Origin: Rhododendron vialii
Lineage: Eukaryota > Streptophyta > Magnoliopsida > Ericales > Ericaceae
Direction of reading: 5' to 3'
NCBI RefSeq assembly: GCF_030253575.1
Contig: NC_080559.1
Coordinates: 35,592,501 to 35,656,500 of the forward strand
Length of the DNA stretch: 64,000 nt
The position numbers were made by a program, and so were the translations under genes. The notes under the pieces are model-generated. The model worked only from the letters and a program-made list of their open reading frames with translations, did no database searches and was not told where the DNA came from. Below, piece by piece: positions 11,361 through 24,017 of the stretch. Positions within the stretch are counted from its first letter, which is position 1, and each line of letters begins with the position of its first letter.

Positions 11361-11498
11361 TAATAGAGGACACAAAAGGGATTGCCGTTACAGAAAAGAA
11401 GAATGACAGTTCTGGGTGACATTTACGATATGTGCAGCACATCAACGGTGAGGATTTAAAGACGCGGTCCGCTTCAATTTTAAGCGCTCATCCATTAA

Positions 11499-11506
11499 AA
11501 ACCCTA
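11499..11506 (+). promoter_or_regulatory. telo-box (AAACCCTA) in the lysyl-tRNA synthetase promoter
   Basis: AAACCCTA lies about 60 bp ahead of the likely leader exon. Telo-boxes are common in promoters of plant translation-apparatus genes, which fits a tRNA synthetase. No good TATA box was seen. Confidence 0.45.
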
Positions 11507-11535
11507 CTTCCTCCCAAATCCCCGCCACACACACA

Positions 11536-11561
11536 CTCTCTCTCTCTCTCTCTCTCTCTCC
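11536..11561 (+). repeat. (CT)n tract at the lysyl-tRNA synthetase 5' end
   Basis: A CT run ending just before CCAGGGGGCGG. Pyrimidine tracts are frequent near plant transcription starts and in 5' leaders. Confidence 0.8.
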
Positions 11562-11689
11562 AGGGGGCGGTTACGCTTGTGGGCTTCAATTTGTACAGCA
11601 AACTGTGAGTAACCCGACCAACACAGCTCTCCACTCTCTTGACCAGTTGAAGAACAATCTGAAAGAAGAGGAAGGAAAAGGCTAAGCAG
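11562..11689 (+). other. Probable non-coding leader exon of the lysyl-tRNA synthetase gene
   Basis: Purine-rich sequence ends GCTAAGCAG followed by GTGAGC, a good 5' splice site at 11690. It contains no ATG. The next acceptor in front of the coding exon is at 13904 or 13911, giving a 2.2 kb leader intron. The transcription start is inferred. Confidence 0.55.
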
Positions 11690-11928
11690 GTGAGCCTCTT
11701 TCGTTCTGTTTTCTATCAGGTTTTAAGGTGCTCCGTTACAGTGTTTGGACTTTGGATGCCTGGAAATTCAGCTTAAATTAGTCGACGTAATTGGAGGCAA
11801 TCGGTTGAGTTTAGGGCCCATTCCCTTCGTTACAGTTTCGTTTTTTTTATATATTTTTTTATAATTTTTGTCTTGTTCTTTTTTCGTTCGTTTCATGGAA
11901 GCCAAACAGAGCCTAGAGTTAAATTAGG

Positions 11929-12802
11929 GGGAAAAATTCAAAATACCCCCAACCTTTACTCTAAATTTCAATTAGACTTCCAACTTTTTAAAAAAAAATC
12001 AATTTTACTCTCAACATTAACGTTATCTTCCGTTAATCAAAACGACCCATTTCGTCTAAATGACTAACAGAGCTCCGTCAAATAGTGTTTCGATTGAATT
12101 TTGATAATCTGAGCCACTCAATGTGTTCAGAAAGTGATTTTAAGGATACTCTCGAGAAAACAAAAAAAAAAAAGCGCTTCATCTAAAACAATTTTTATTG
12201 AATAGTTTAATAAAAAATTGCTCAAATCAAGTTCTTTCCTGTCATATTTTTTGTTGATTCCTTGCAAGTACCCTTAAAATCATGTTCTAAACACATTGAG
12301 CGGCTCGGATCATCGAAATTCGATCAGAAAAGGGGAGGTGTGGACCAAAGCAAAATCTGAACGTCGTGACCTGAACAAAATCTAGATCGGTTTGCACCTC
12401 CCTTTCCCGATCGGATTTCGATGATTCGAGCCGCTCAATGTGTTCAGAACCCGTGAGAAATCAGCAAAAATAAATGACCGGGAAGATTTGATTTGAGCAG
12501 TTTTTTATTGAACTATTCAATAAAAAACTGTTCAGATGAAGCTCTTCCCGGTTATTTTTTTTGCTAATTTCTCGCGAGTACCCTTAAAATCATGTTCTGA
12601 ATACAGTGAGCGGCTTAGATCATCAAAATTCGATCGGGATGCTATTTAACGAAGCCTTTAACGAAATCTATTAGTCATTCGGACGGAAGGGGGCGTTTTG
12701 ATTAACGGAAGATATCATTGCGAGTAAAATTGATTTTTTTTAAAAGGTTGGGAGTCTAATTAAAATTTAGAGTAAAGTTTGGGGGTATTTTGAAATTTTT
12801 CC
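11929..12802. mobile_element. Foldback Mutator-type element in the leader intron
   Basis: TAAATTAGG is present on both sides (11920-11928 and 12803-12811), a perfect 9-bp TSD. The inverted ends begin GGGAAAAATTCAAAATACCC and its complement, a TIR style seen in plant MULEs. The 874-bp element folds back along its length. The module holding GAGCCGCTCAATGTGTTCAG recurs four times in alternating orientation (near 12105, 12285, 12430 and 12600). No transposase. It sits wholly inside intron 1 of the lysyl-tRNA synthetase gene. Confidence 0.9.
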
Positions 12803-13913
12803 TAAATTAGGTTTTCATTAGAATGCTCTTTCTGGAAGCGAATGCTTTGTAGCTAGAAAGACAGATATGAGTGATTTGGAGATTTTGTTTGAGCTCCAAC
12901 TTGTCTTATTTCCTAATTTAAGTTATCTGCTGCTCTTTTTTTTTATATTCCTGTTTTGGTAAGTACCTATAGTTGTAAGTACCTATAGTTGTGGTCTGCA
13001 AATTTATTTTTCGATAAGTTATAAATTTTATTGGAAAGGCAGCAAGGGATTCTTAGTTTTGGTCTGCAATTTTACAGTTCGTTGAGATGTAGTTCTTATC
13101 CTTTGCTCCACTTGCCTAGTCTGAATAACAATTTGCCCCTTTTTGGTGCATTCAAAGGGTGCAGTTTTGAATGTTTGACATTTGACCCTTGGATGTGAAA
13201 GTTGAGTGGCAGTGCAGTCGAACGGCCCAATGGTCATTAGCACATCAAAGTTGCTGATTGCAAATTAATGTATGGGTTTTTATTAGTTTTTGTGGAATGT
13301 AATTGTTATCGGCACAAGATGTTGGGTTTAACTATAGGATAGATGACTTTCTCTATCTTAATTAGTGTTACGCTGAATTTTCATTATTTATGGAAATAAT
13401 AGCCGACAATATCTCAAATAATAACATGTAATATTGTAAACCTATACGTTTAGTGTGTCCTTGGCATGTCATGCTGTGTTAGCATGGGAGTGTCTGCATC
13501 CTTGTCGTGTCATATGTTTGTGTACGGGCTACTTTTTATGCTATATATTGTGAAACTTTTGAGCTTACTTTTAAATAATTCTTTACTAGTCAAACTGGCC
13601 AAATTTGGGGGTGAGTCAATCTGATGGTGAAGTCATTAACGAAACATCAGAATTTCTTATTTATTTAGATTGACAAGTGCCCTTGCCTTGGGCATAGATG
13701 ACGGTGATCTCTAGCAATTTCCATAACCGAGTTGGAAATCTTTCATGTATGAATGTTTTACAAAATTGAAATGTTTAGCATCCCATCTTTGGAAGTATAC
13801 TGATATGTTTGTCTCCTTGGCTTAAACTGCGGACCATAGTTTTTAGCTTCACAGGATGTAATATTTTGATACTTCATTCTAAGAATGGTGACAATTGCTT
13901 GCAGTTTGCAGCC

Positions 13914-16900
13914 ATGTCGAAGTCCAAGGTTCAGAAGCCCCAAGCGGCAGATGACGAGGAAATGGATCCAACAGTAAACCATTTTTTTTACTACTTGATT
14001 TTCAGGTTCCCGTAGGATATATCGTAGGTCTTTACTCTTTAATTTCTTGAACTTTATGCATCATTTTTACTGCAGCAATATTTTGAAAATAGGGTGAAAA
14101 CCCTTGGAGCTCTGAAGAGTGCTGGAATTAATCCCTATCCTCACAAATTCCATGTTTCAACGTCCATCCCTGAATATATAGAGAAGTATAAAAGCCTAGC
14201 TGATGGGGAGCATCTTGAGGATGTTGAAGTATCTTTGGCTGGTATTTATATATAAGTTTTTGATTCACATGTAGGGTATTTTCTCTCATCATTATGATTC
14301 ATTCAAATAATCTCTCTCATACTCCTCTGTTGCCAGGGAGAATCATGGGCAAGCGATCTTCTTCAGCAGGGTTGCTCTTTTATGATTTGCATGGTAATGC
14401 TGCCAAAGTCCAAGTTTTTGCCAGTAAAAGGTATTTAATCCTTATAATCGATTGTGATAAAAGAAATTTTGGGCTAAGTTCGTTTGGAGTAGACACGCTT
14501 GAGTCCCGACTAAATTGAGCTTATATACTCTGGCCCAATAATGTCAAGTTCGATTTATGCCCTCTCAACCTCATACCCTACTTGTTTGAGAGGATTGGCC
14601 ATGAGTCCATGACTGTATTTGTCTGATCCGATTCAGGCATACATGTTTACATGCTTGAATGCATTGGATGATAATCAATTGGATATGCACGCCATTTTGA
14701 ATCTTTTGATAAGCTGTCCTAATTCTTCTAGGTTTGTGTAGTATTTTTTGTTGGTTTTTCTTGCGAGTCGGTAATTATAATTATCTGGTTTATACAGCCA
14801 TGAATATAAGTTTTCCCCCCTTCAAATCAACGCCACCTTGCGATAGTCCTAACACACAAAACTTCTATTTGAAACCAACCCTTATGTCTTCACTCTGATG
14901 TTTACTTGTAAACTTTACAATTTGTTTTTCATGACATCAGTAATTGTCCATCATTGCAGCGTTACGAAATTGGATGAAGCTGAATTTTCCAAGCTCCACT
15001 CGGGTGTGAAGCGTGGAGATGTTGTTGGTGTTATTGGGTATCCAGGTTTCGAATGCTGCTTGCTCCTTTAAATAGTCAATAAGTGTCCAATTTCACCAAT
15101 ACCTTTTGCCTCTGATCTAGAAGAAAGAAAAATGGGTCTTCTGTCTTGCGTGTCCTTTAGATACAGTTCTTGGTGTCTTGAAGTTGATTTAGTAGATAGC
15201 GACGTATTATGGATTTAGTTGTCGTTTGTAGAATAGGACCAAATTGATGAGAATATCTTTTTTCTAGAAGAAATCTGCTTTATGAAATAGATCTCTTCAA
15301 CATTCCATCTTGATTATAAGATTCCAGTGCGGGGTGTAAGGAGGTGTCGATCCCTTTGATAGGCCATTTCTTGCTGTCCGGCTGTCCCACTGGGATAGAG
15401 CCCATATAAATAAGTCTAGCTTACCTGGAACAATTTCTTGACAACCATTCATTCTGAAGTTTTTGGGGAGGGTGTGGGGAGTTGTTTTTGTTTGTTGGGA
15501 TCAAGTGCTTGGTAAGCAGAGTTGTGTTTTATATGTTTTCTTTCTGTGTTAGATAATCAGAGATCATTATGAAACAACTTTCTGTAGAATATTGTTACTT
15601 TGAATTGCTCTATTAGTCTTTGATATAAATGCAAACTTGAACATATTTGGTCGTTTAAATAGCTATAATCATAAGCTTATAGACAGCGTTGAGAATATCA
15701 ATAATAAACATACCCTCTCTCCAGCAACTTAAGCTTTTAGATTAGTTAACAATAGGTCCTGTGTTCCAAGTTCCAACCTCACCGCTTTTCTAAATGTTTG
15801 GAAGGAAGGCTTGACCATCCCTTTTAAAAGCAGAAAACCTTGATGCAGTTCTGAAAAGAAAAATATGACTTACCTGGATGGGCCATTTCTATGTAAAGTC
15901 GAGTGTCAGGGTTGTGTTGACTATTGATATGAGAGAATCTCTCTCTCTCTCTCTCTCTCTGGGGCTTCTATTGATCTACCTCTTTGGTAGAGCCTACTGG
16001 TTTACCTTGAGTTGGAAATAATTGCTTGCATATCACACACTTTCGTACAGCTTGGATTATATTATACCCATTTATAGGTTGTAAGAATTTTGTCCCGCTT
16101 CTTTTTATCAATTTTGTGAAATTTGGTACTTGAACAGGTCTTCCTGTTCTCCAACTCTTTCACTGCAACTGGAGTACGTAGATTTGGATTGTATGATTAT
16201 TTTATGGATTGATGTTGATGCTCAAAAATTTCATTGGTCTTACTCCAAGGTTGCTGCTAAAAGTTTGATCAGTCCCTTGCATTACAGTTAAATGTATATT
16301 GTATTCTTCAATGAGCTAGTTAAAAAATACTATGTTACTGGTAAGGAGTAGCTACTAAAGCAAGAATGAACCTCTGTATCCAAACATTTGGTGGAAATTG
16401 AAAGATTGTTTGTTCTTTGCATCCATAGAGACTTAATCCATCGTGTTTTTCTTTTGTTGGGTCAGTACTTATTGCTGTTAGGGGTGTCCATGACTAGATG
16501 CTGCTGTAGATACAATTTAAACCTTGCAATAGAGCTTAGTACTAGTTGTGTGATTTTTCCTAATGCCTTTGCTCCCTTATTTTAGGGAGAACTAAAAGGG
16601 GAGAGCTGAGTATTTACCCACGATTGTTCATGCCATTATCCCATTGTCTTCATATGATGCCAAGGAAAAAAGCTGGTCCTGGTGTGGAAATTGCTAATGT
16701 AAATGTGAGCAAATTTTGTTTTCTGACAGATCCAATGCTGGTTGACTTCCTTTACTGACATGAGAACGTTCTGTTGCTTAGGACATATGGGTCCCTGGTA
16801 ATGCGAGGAATCCAGACACTTACATATTAAAGGATCAGGTATTGAGTATTCTTGAGCACACGCGCACTCTCTCTCTCTCAAGTTAGGTGCTCAAGTCATT

Positions 16901-19732
16901 GTGTTTCATGATAGGAAACTCGATATCGTCAACGTTACTTGGATTTGATGTTGAACTTGGAGGTTCGACAAATATTCAAGACTCGAGCAAAGATTGTCTC
17001 ATATATCCGAAGCTTTCTCAACAATCTTGATTTCTTGGAGGTAAGATGCTTCTCCAGTTGTCCTGGTTCTTCTTGTTTTGATGGCATCACTTTCTTCCTC
17101 GGTTGCATTTCTTTCTTTCTTTCATCATGCGATTTCCTTCTGTTAAAGGTTGAAACACCAATGATGAACATGATTGCTGGGGGAGCGGCTGCCCGTCCTT
17201 TTGTGACCCACCACAATGACTTGAACATGAAGCTGTACATGCGGATTGCACCTGAACTATATCTTAAGGAGCTAGTTGTTGGTGGACTGGACCGTGTTTA
17301 TGAGATAGGAAAACAATTTAGGAATGAAGGAATTGACTTGACACATAATCCTGAGTTCACTACATGTGAGTTTTATATGGCATTTGCTGACTATAATGAC
17401 TTGATGGAGCTCACAGAGAAAATGTTGAGCGGTAAGTTAAAAATTTTGGGATGTCAACATGCAGTGCTTTTCTCATAGCATTAGTTTTTAAGAAAGTATG
17501 TTTTCCTTTTGGATTTTTTTGGGTGCTGATGAAGTCAAATTGAACAGGGATGGTCAAGGAACTTACTGGTGGCTATAAAGTTAAATATCATGCAAATGGG
17601 TTAGAGAGTGACCTGATTGAGATCGATTTCACTCCCCCTTTCAGGTCTCTGGATGTAGGCTGGGTTTAACTTTTCAAGTGACTCAGTACAATCTTTACAT
17701 CATTTCACAATGAAAATCACACTTAGCAAACTATATCTGCTTTTTACCATGTGCAGGAGGATTGATATGATCGAAGAGTTGGAGAAAATGTGTAATCTAA
17801 GCATTCCCAAGGATCTTTCAAGTGATGAAGCTAACAAGTATTTGGCAGATGCATGCATGAAATTTGATGTCAGATGTCGTCCTCCCCTGACAACAGCTCG
17901 TCTCTTGGACAAAGTAAGGCTGTTATCATTTTTTCCTCCTCTTTGTGGAGATGATTCTCAGTTCAACTCGGACAATGCGAATAAGGGAGTAGTTCTTTGC
18001 AGAATAACTCTCAAGTGGCTTAGGTTCTTCACTCCTAAGCCTAGAAAGAAACCTCTTCTATGTAAGGGCTTTCTAAGGTCTAAAACAAAAGAAGTAGCGA
18101 GACTGACCGCAATTGTGAATAAGAAAACTCGACTTGCATGTGTTAAGCATATAGCTATGGTAACTAAGTAAGGGAAGTCTTGTTCTTTTAGGTTTCATTT
18201 TTCTAGTACCAGAATCAGACGATCCTATTTAGACATTAGTTAGACTCCGGGATATATCCCGTTCTACGTGCCTGCTCTTACTACTACTCTGTCATCCATC
18301 ATCGTTGGTCCTTTACTCACTATGAAAGAAGCTCCTTTTTGGAAAAGAATAAGCTTTTTCCATTAATATAAGAGAAATTTGTAAATTAATGCATATTTTC
18401 TTTTTGTTTATCGATGTGTGTGTGATTGGTTTTTGAATGTAACCACATTCATCACCCAAACAAGGTCTTCAACTAGGGCAGCAGCAAATCCACCCAAATA
18501 TGCATTATTGTCCAGAAGTTCCTTTACCTTCCAGTTTGCCCCTGTTCTTGAAAAACCTCTGCTGTGTTACTCCTTTCCCAGTTCCCCTAATCATCGTAGT
18601 GGGCACTCAATTCGACCTCTCTGGCCATTTTTCTAATTCCCCACCAGCTACTTCTTGGCTGTCAGAAAGCTCAAGCACTTTCATTTGGAAATTCGTCTGC
18701 TGCTAAAGTAGAATAGTCATCTATTTGTTTTGGAAAATTTTTACTGGAATTTTTTTACTGTTACTTGTGTGCTCTCCTTGTTGGATCTGTCATTGAAATG
18801 CAAAACATGGTCTCAGAGCTGTTATTGGCAACATGGCCAAATGTTTGTTATATGTAACAACTAACACGTGATTACATCTCTTACTGCAGCTTGTAGGACA
18901 CTTCCTGGAGGAGACGTGTGTAAATCCTACTTTCATTATTAACCATCCAGAGATTATGAGTCCATTAGCAAAGTGGCATAGGGCTAAGCCAGGCCTGACT
19001 GAACGCTTTGAACTATTTATCAACAAGCATGAAGTATGTCATGCCAGCTAAGATTTCGAGTTCTTTGTTAGTTTTTAAAATACTGTTCCCCAAAGTATAA
19101 TCATGTCTTTAATGCCTTATTTTAACCATCCGTCTACACCTCTTCAGCTTTGCAATGCATATACGGAGTTGAATGATCCAGTGGTACAACGCCAACGGTT
19201 TGCGGACCAACTCAAGGTACTTCTATCATTTGGAATTGAGTGATCCTGTTTGGGTTTCTTGACTAAATAATCCGGTTTTATCCAATTGCAGGACCGACAA
19301 TCAGGCGATGATGAAGCTATGGTCTTGGATGAAACATTTTGTACGGCTCTTGAGTACGGTTTGCCCCCGACTGGCGGTTGGGGATTGGGTATTGACCGAC
19401 TTACAATGATATTGACCGATTCACAGAACATCAAGGTTTGTGTTGTGAATTTATTTGTTTGTGTTTGGGGTTTCCTTATGAGCCTGAGTAATGACGAATC
19501 CTTTTGTTTGGGGAGGCAGGAAGTTCTACTCTTTCCGGCCATGAAACCACAGGATGAACCGCCTTCCAAAGGTATGCATTCTAATGTCTTCTGCAGCTCT
19601 GCCTTTTGTCCGTGTAACTCAAATATGTCAGGTTAAATTCTGTTTAGGTAGAGTTGTTTCTAATGTCATGTAATTGTGGCAGTGACAACGGCGGTGAATT
19701 CTGAATCATTGATATCATCTCTGGCTATTTGA
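13914..19732 (+). CDS. KRS1: Lysyl-tRNA synthetase, cytosolic class II type (15 coding exons)
   Basis: Attaches lysine to tRNA-Lys. Exons: 13914-13973, 14076-14241, 14337-14430, 14960-15045, 16586-16704, 16782-16838, 16915-17040, 17149-17431, 17548-17644, 17757-17913, 18890-19033, 19148-19216, 19292-19435, 19520-19571 and 19683-19732. All have GT-AG borders and matching phases, giving 567 codons with no break. An OB-fold anticodon-binding domain covers about residues 73-160. Class II motif 1 is near FLEVETPMM (234-242), motif 2 is FRNEGID (293-299), and motif 3 is GLGIDR (517-522). The start ATG is the first in the transcript after the leader intron and begins [20 protein letters not shown]. 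Plant and animal relatives usually carry about 60 extra lysine-rich residues ahead of ADDEEMD, which bind tRNA; here they are absent. I saw no plastid or mitochondrial targeting peptide. Confidence 0.95.
15937..15960. repeat. (CT)n microsatellite in lysyl-tRNA synthetase intron 4
   Basis: Short CT run inside the 1.5 kb intron between 15046 and 16585. Confidence 0.8.
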
Positions 19733-20330
19733 TAATCTGATTTTGAGGGAGACTGCCAACTTTTATGTAGACAGGTAATTTTCTGCTAGAGAGTCATCAA
19801 CGAGGGGATCACTCGTGAAATCTGTTTCACCACCTATAGCATCAATCTTTATTGGAAAGTCGCCATTATTATGTAGGGTTGTTCTTGTACTATGGTTTAC
19901 TATCCAACTCATTGCTATTGAAAGTATTCTTGCAAATGCAAATCATATTTGTCGATGTGAAGATATGAAAATTACTACACAGTATGGTGTTTTGGTCGGG
20001 TTTGAATGATGACGTCGTCTGCTTCAGTATCAAAATGCGAAACTTGGTCCGGGTCTTGTTGCAATGAAAACGTCTTTAATCCTAGCTGTCAGTGTATTTT
20101 ATTTGGATGATCCTAGACAAATCAAACCAAACTTAATTAGGAGCTGCCTCAAGAAAACCCGCACGCGCACACACACACGCACACTCTCTCTCTCTCTCAC
20201 ACACACACACGGCACACGCACAAGCACGCATGAGCTTGATCTGACATTCGGCGGGAGCTAGAATCTCCACTCTACACTATCCAATTTTCACTCATTGTTT
20301 GGAGCTTATGGTTACAGAAACCCTGGTTAT
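19733..20330. other. 3' flank of the lysyl-tRNA synthetase gene
   Basis: Contains the 3' UTR; its end cannot be placed. A compound CA/CT microsatellite (about 20161-20230) follows. No other gene was seen. Confidence 0.5.
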
Positions 20331-20699
20331 CACTCACGACTTGAGTCTCTGAAATTGGGGTATTGATCGAGACATGCCAGGTCCCTTGAGAGTTGAGGCC
20401 TAGGCACAAATTCTATAGCAGGGCACAAAATTTGATTTTGGGAAATGATCAGCCCGACCAAATTTGCGTACGTACACGCAAGGTAATCAAAGTAATGCAA
20501 AACAATTCTATATGCTTTTTGCTCTGATATCAGGCCTTCAATTACTCCCTGCGGGTGGATTTTAAGTTTTGATAGACAGAACAAATGAAAAAATACTAGA
20601 GGCTGTAATCGGGTTATATTTCCAAGATTTGGAATTAATTTTGCTCTTAGGCAATGGCAGATGAGGATTCTTAGTAGGGGGACCAAATCACATGTATTC

Positions 20700-21019
20700 A
20701 CAAATTAACACCAAAATATCAGCCAAACTGTGTTGATAGGCCCCGCCTTCATGTTAGCCTGCTGAATTTCATCTTGTTGGTGGACATGATACTTCCATAT
20801 TGGTGGACGTAATTCGGGTTCACGTTCCAAAGAAGAAATGTCAATTTCTTCAGATTCAATTCTAAAAGCTTTAGAAGGACGAGCCTCAGAAATCGAAGCT
20901 TCAACATCAGAGTTTAAGGGCAAACCCAAAATTGGTCTACTAGCTTCCTCCAAATGTAGAGTATCTATTTTCTTGAAGAAGGCATAAATTGTGGTATTCT
21001 TCACGAGTAACCTGAACAA
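20700..21019 (-). pseudogene. hAT-type transposase N-terminal fragment (TTF-type domain start)
   Basis: The minus-strand frame contains ELRPPIWKYHVHQQDEIQQA followed by NMKAGP. This resembles the opening of the plant TTF-type zinc-finger / DUF4371 hAT transposase family (pattern RP-x-I-x-x-Y-x-V-x-x-Q-DEI-x-x-A-Y-x-x-x-GP-Y-Q). Only this segment remains. The frame runs into unrelated sequence after AGP, and no C-terminal dimerisation domain is present. Family assignment is by eye; it is a domesticated or dead transposase scrap. Confidence 0.5.
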
Positions 21020-21897
21020 GTTTCTCTATTATACAGTTTATATGAACATTCAATAGGAAGTACCAAATGTGAAGAATTTTTTGATATCTACAAATTGCAG
21101 TGGGATCTGATTTTTCCCCCTTTTTAGAGAGTCAGAAGAGAGAGAGAGACAGAGGGACGAGGGAGGACCAGAGAATTCAAAAGGGGGAAATTGAATTCAA
21201 TTTCTCAGCACTAAAATCCAAAAAAAGAAGTGTAGATATCAAAAAAGGTAGTGTAGAATTCGATTTCCTAATAGTATTAGTTGATATATGTTGTGGAACT
21301 TGTTTTCTTTTTGACATTTTATCAAATTTTCCTCAAGGGTATTCGGTTTATCCGCTTTGTTTGTGGCCTCTATTTGGGGTATTTTATAGAATAGGAGTCG
21401 GGCATGGCTCGAGGAATTTTGTAGTCTTTTTAGGGTATGGGCCTATGGGGCGGGTAGAATTGGGATCACGAATTGGGAACTTGTGGGTAAAGCATTGGAA
21501 ATTACGAAGAAAATGATTGGAAAATGATGATACAAGAAGAGGACTTCTCCGGTTTCCTACGGTTGGTGGTGCTAAAATCAGCTTACGCGCATTTCAATTA
21601 ATATTTTTTTCAATTCGGCCAAAAGTAGGCCATCAATGCTGGGTCTAGAAAATTCATAAGAAATGATTTTCTTGCGACATGATCCCAAGAATCAAACCCT
21701 AATCAATTTTGAGTCGGATATTGTAAGTAAGGGTAAATACAATTTTGAGCAAATAGATGGAGGGATTTGTGATGGGTTTTACTCATACATAAATTGAAGT
21801 CAACATAACCTTATAGAACTATGATCCAAACACAATCTTGCTTTACATCATGAATGTATCGGGAGACTTGCCATTGGGATTTTGTAGCCTTTCATAT

Positions 21898-21899
<2 letters not shown>
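21020..21899. other. Intergenic DNA, nothing recognised
   Basis: Contains GA-rich patches near 21135-21170 and AT-rich sequence. No coding family was recognised. Confidence 0.4.

Positions 21900-21947
<48 letters not shown>
21900..21947. repeat. (GA)n microsatellite
   Basis: About 24 GA units without interruption. Confidence 0.95.
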
Positions 21948-21949
<2 letters not shown>

Positions 21950-23976
21950 TGGCAAACAACTAAGGGCTGGAGCCCCTTGAAAGCATATCTTCACAAGAAA
22001 GACTAGGCACAAGTGGACATTGTGTACATTCCACATGGCTAAAAAGTGCGAAAAATGTTTGAAAGCTATTCTTGATTCTAAAGTGTCCAACTGAGACAGT
22101 AAACAATCACTTTAGCACCGCAGCGAAATAAGGACCGAATAATTTTTCAGAATCTGGCTAGGCATTCTTTTTGTTCTCTCTCTCTCTCCTATCTATCTTC
22201 CCAAGTGACAACAAGAGCAACAAATTAACACCACCAAAAACCAACCCACCAAAAAAGCACTGGTGGCCAGAAGTTCAAAGCACCCACTCATGATGGTTCT
22301 CTTTAGCAGCAATAATTCACCCAAAGTCTCCGAGAGTTTCCTTATTGTCATTCTTCTCTTCATTATATTCCACTTGTTTTTTTGTTGCATGTAATACAAA
22401 GTGTTTCGGGTCAGCTTTCGTTCACTTTAGACTAATTCCTAACACTCCTCTGGAAGCAGTTTCACTCGCGTACGTGTGAGGTTGAGGTGACCTCAATAGT
22501 TATAGGCAACGGCAGTTGAACTTAAGATTTTGGGAGAAAGCAAAACCCTGATTCCCACTTGTTCTGTTTTCTCAAACCTCAATATCTAATTTGAATATCA
22601 AATTGGTGAGATACTTGCGGATGAAAAAGGGAGAAAAAGAAAAATAAGGGAAAACAAATGAAGTGAGAAGTGAATTTATTTTCTCTTTCTGTTTGGGTTT
22701 CGAATGGAGAAACCATCAACTTTTGGTAATATGCACTTGTTTTTCTAGTCTAGAAAACTAAGAAAAATATAGTTTGGTGAACATTGAAAAACCTATTTCG
22801 GGAGATTTTTCCAAAAATGCAATGCATAGAAAAATTAAGAAAAGATGGTTTAGATTTCTCAGACAACTATTACTGTTTTTGCAATGATACTTAAGAGATG
22901 AGAGTTTTCCCATATACAGTTCATGAAAGGTAAAATTGTAACGAATTATACAATAATGAAAAACCATTCTTTCTCTAGTTAATCCTTGAAAGTTAATTTT
23001 CAATATTATGATATTGTACTTAGCAAATGCAACAAGATTTGGATAAAGCAAATTCGGATAATGGGCAATCGACATGCACTTGCAATTTTCCATTGGAAAG
23101 ATTCTGAACTGTACAACAAGTGGACTAGTAGCTCAGTGGGGTAGACAGTAGGCACCAATACCATGTACTCCCATGCATTTGATTAGAGTGTCAAATCTCA
23201 CAAACGACAACTAACGTAACGCTACTGACTTCCACTTAGAAAAAAGAAAAATTTTGAGCTATACAAAGTGGGTATACGTACAATGCCTACATATGAGGTC
23301 CCAAGACTCCCAACTTTGCCCAAGATGGCTTACGTGAGTAACCTGTCTTTGTCCACCTTTACACTATCAATACATATGCTATAAACGTGTTCTTGTAGGG
23401 AGAAAAATGGACAATAACTGATATATTCGTGGCAGCATTATCAACTAATGGGAAATCTCATTTGGTAATAGTAGATATCATGTTGTTTGATTCGTAGTAG
23501 GGTGAACAATATCCACCATCTTATTGCTCTGTACTAATACATAAACCACTTTACACTTAAACCATAGTTACGTCTATAAAGGAAAAGGAAATAGAAAAGG
23601 AAAAGAAGCTTAACCAAAATAGTGATTACTTCTAGGCTTTTATCTAAAGATAAATATATAGTTACCTCTCCATACTAGCTATTTCATATCCCCCTTCCTA
23701 CTAGTCGTGATCTAAGTCACATAATTTGCGTGCGGGAGAGTGAAAGCATCTTTAAATCACATCTCAAACTAGTAAAATTTGCGGGAGCAAAAACTGAGAG
23801 AGTCAACACAATACGAGGATTAATAATATGTGACTAAGGTTGTGATGTGCGTGTGTTGTTCGTTTTCCATGTTGTTAACTTTACTTATTTTCTTCTTTAC
23901 ATAGCTATGGTTCTATCTATATAGTATAATAGTTAAAGACAAAAGGAAAGTTATACAATGGTGGCCCGAGCCAATA
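21948..23976. other. Gene-poor AT-rich DNA
   Basis: No gene recognised. A TAGCTCAGTGGGGTAG string at about 23130 resembles a tRNA-type A box and could be a SINE remnant, but no convincing B box follows. A copy of a dispersed repeat lies at about 23716-23810. Confidence 0.4.
23716..23812 (+). repeat. Dispersed repeat, copy A
   Basis: Shares GTCACATAATTTGCGT and a CTTTAAATCACA-CTCAAA block with 26338-26460, and GA-rich tail words with a reverse copy at 33750-33890. No termini or TSD were found. Confidence 0.55.
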
Positions 23977-24017
23977 AAAAAGTGGGTATTGTTCACCAAC
24001 TTCAATACCCACTTTTT
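23977..24017. repeat. Perfect 15-bp hairpin
   Basis: AAAAAGTGGGTATTG, an 11-base loop, then CAATACCCACTTTTT. No element boundary was found around it, and it has no T-run that would suggest a Pol III terminator function in context. Confidence 0.8.

Noticed and set aside
17710..18171. Extended reading frame past the lysyl-tRNA synthetase exon
   Set aside because: It only reads through the good donor at 17914 into intron 10; the spliced model joins 17913 to 18890 in phase.
23123..23210. tRNA gene suggested by TAGCTCAGTGGGGTAG
   Set aside because: No acceptor stem, anticodon arm or good B box; at most a SINE remnant.
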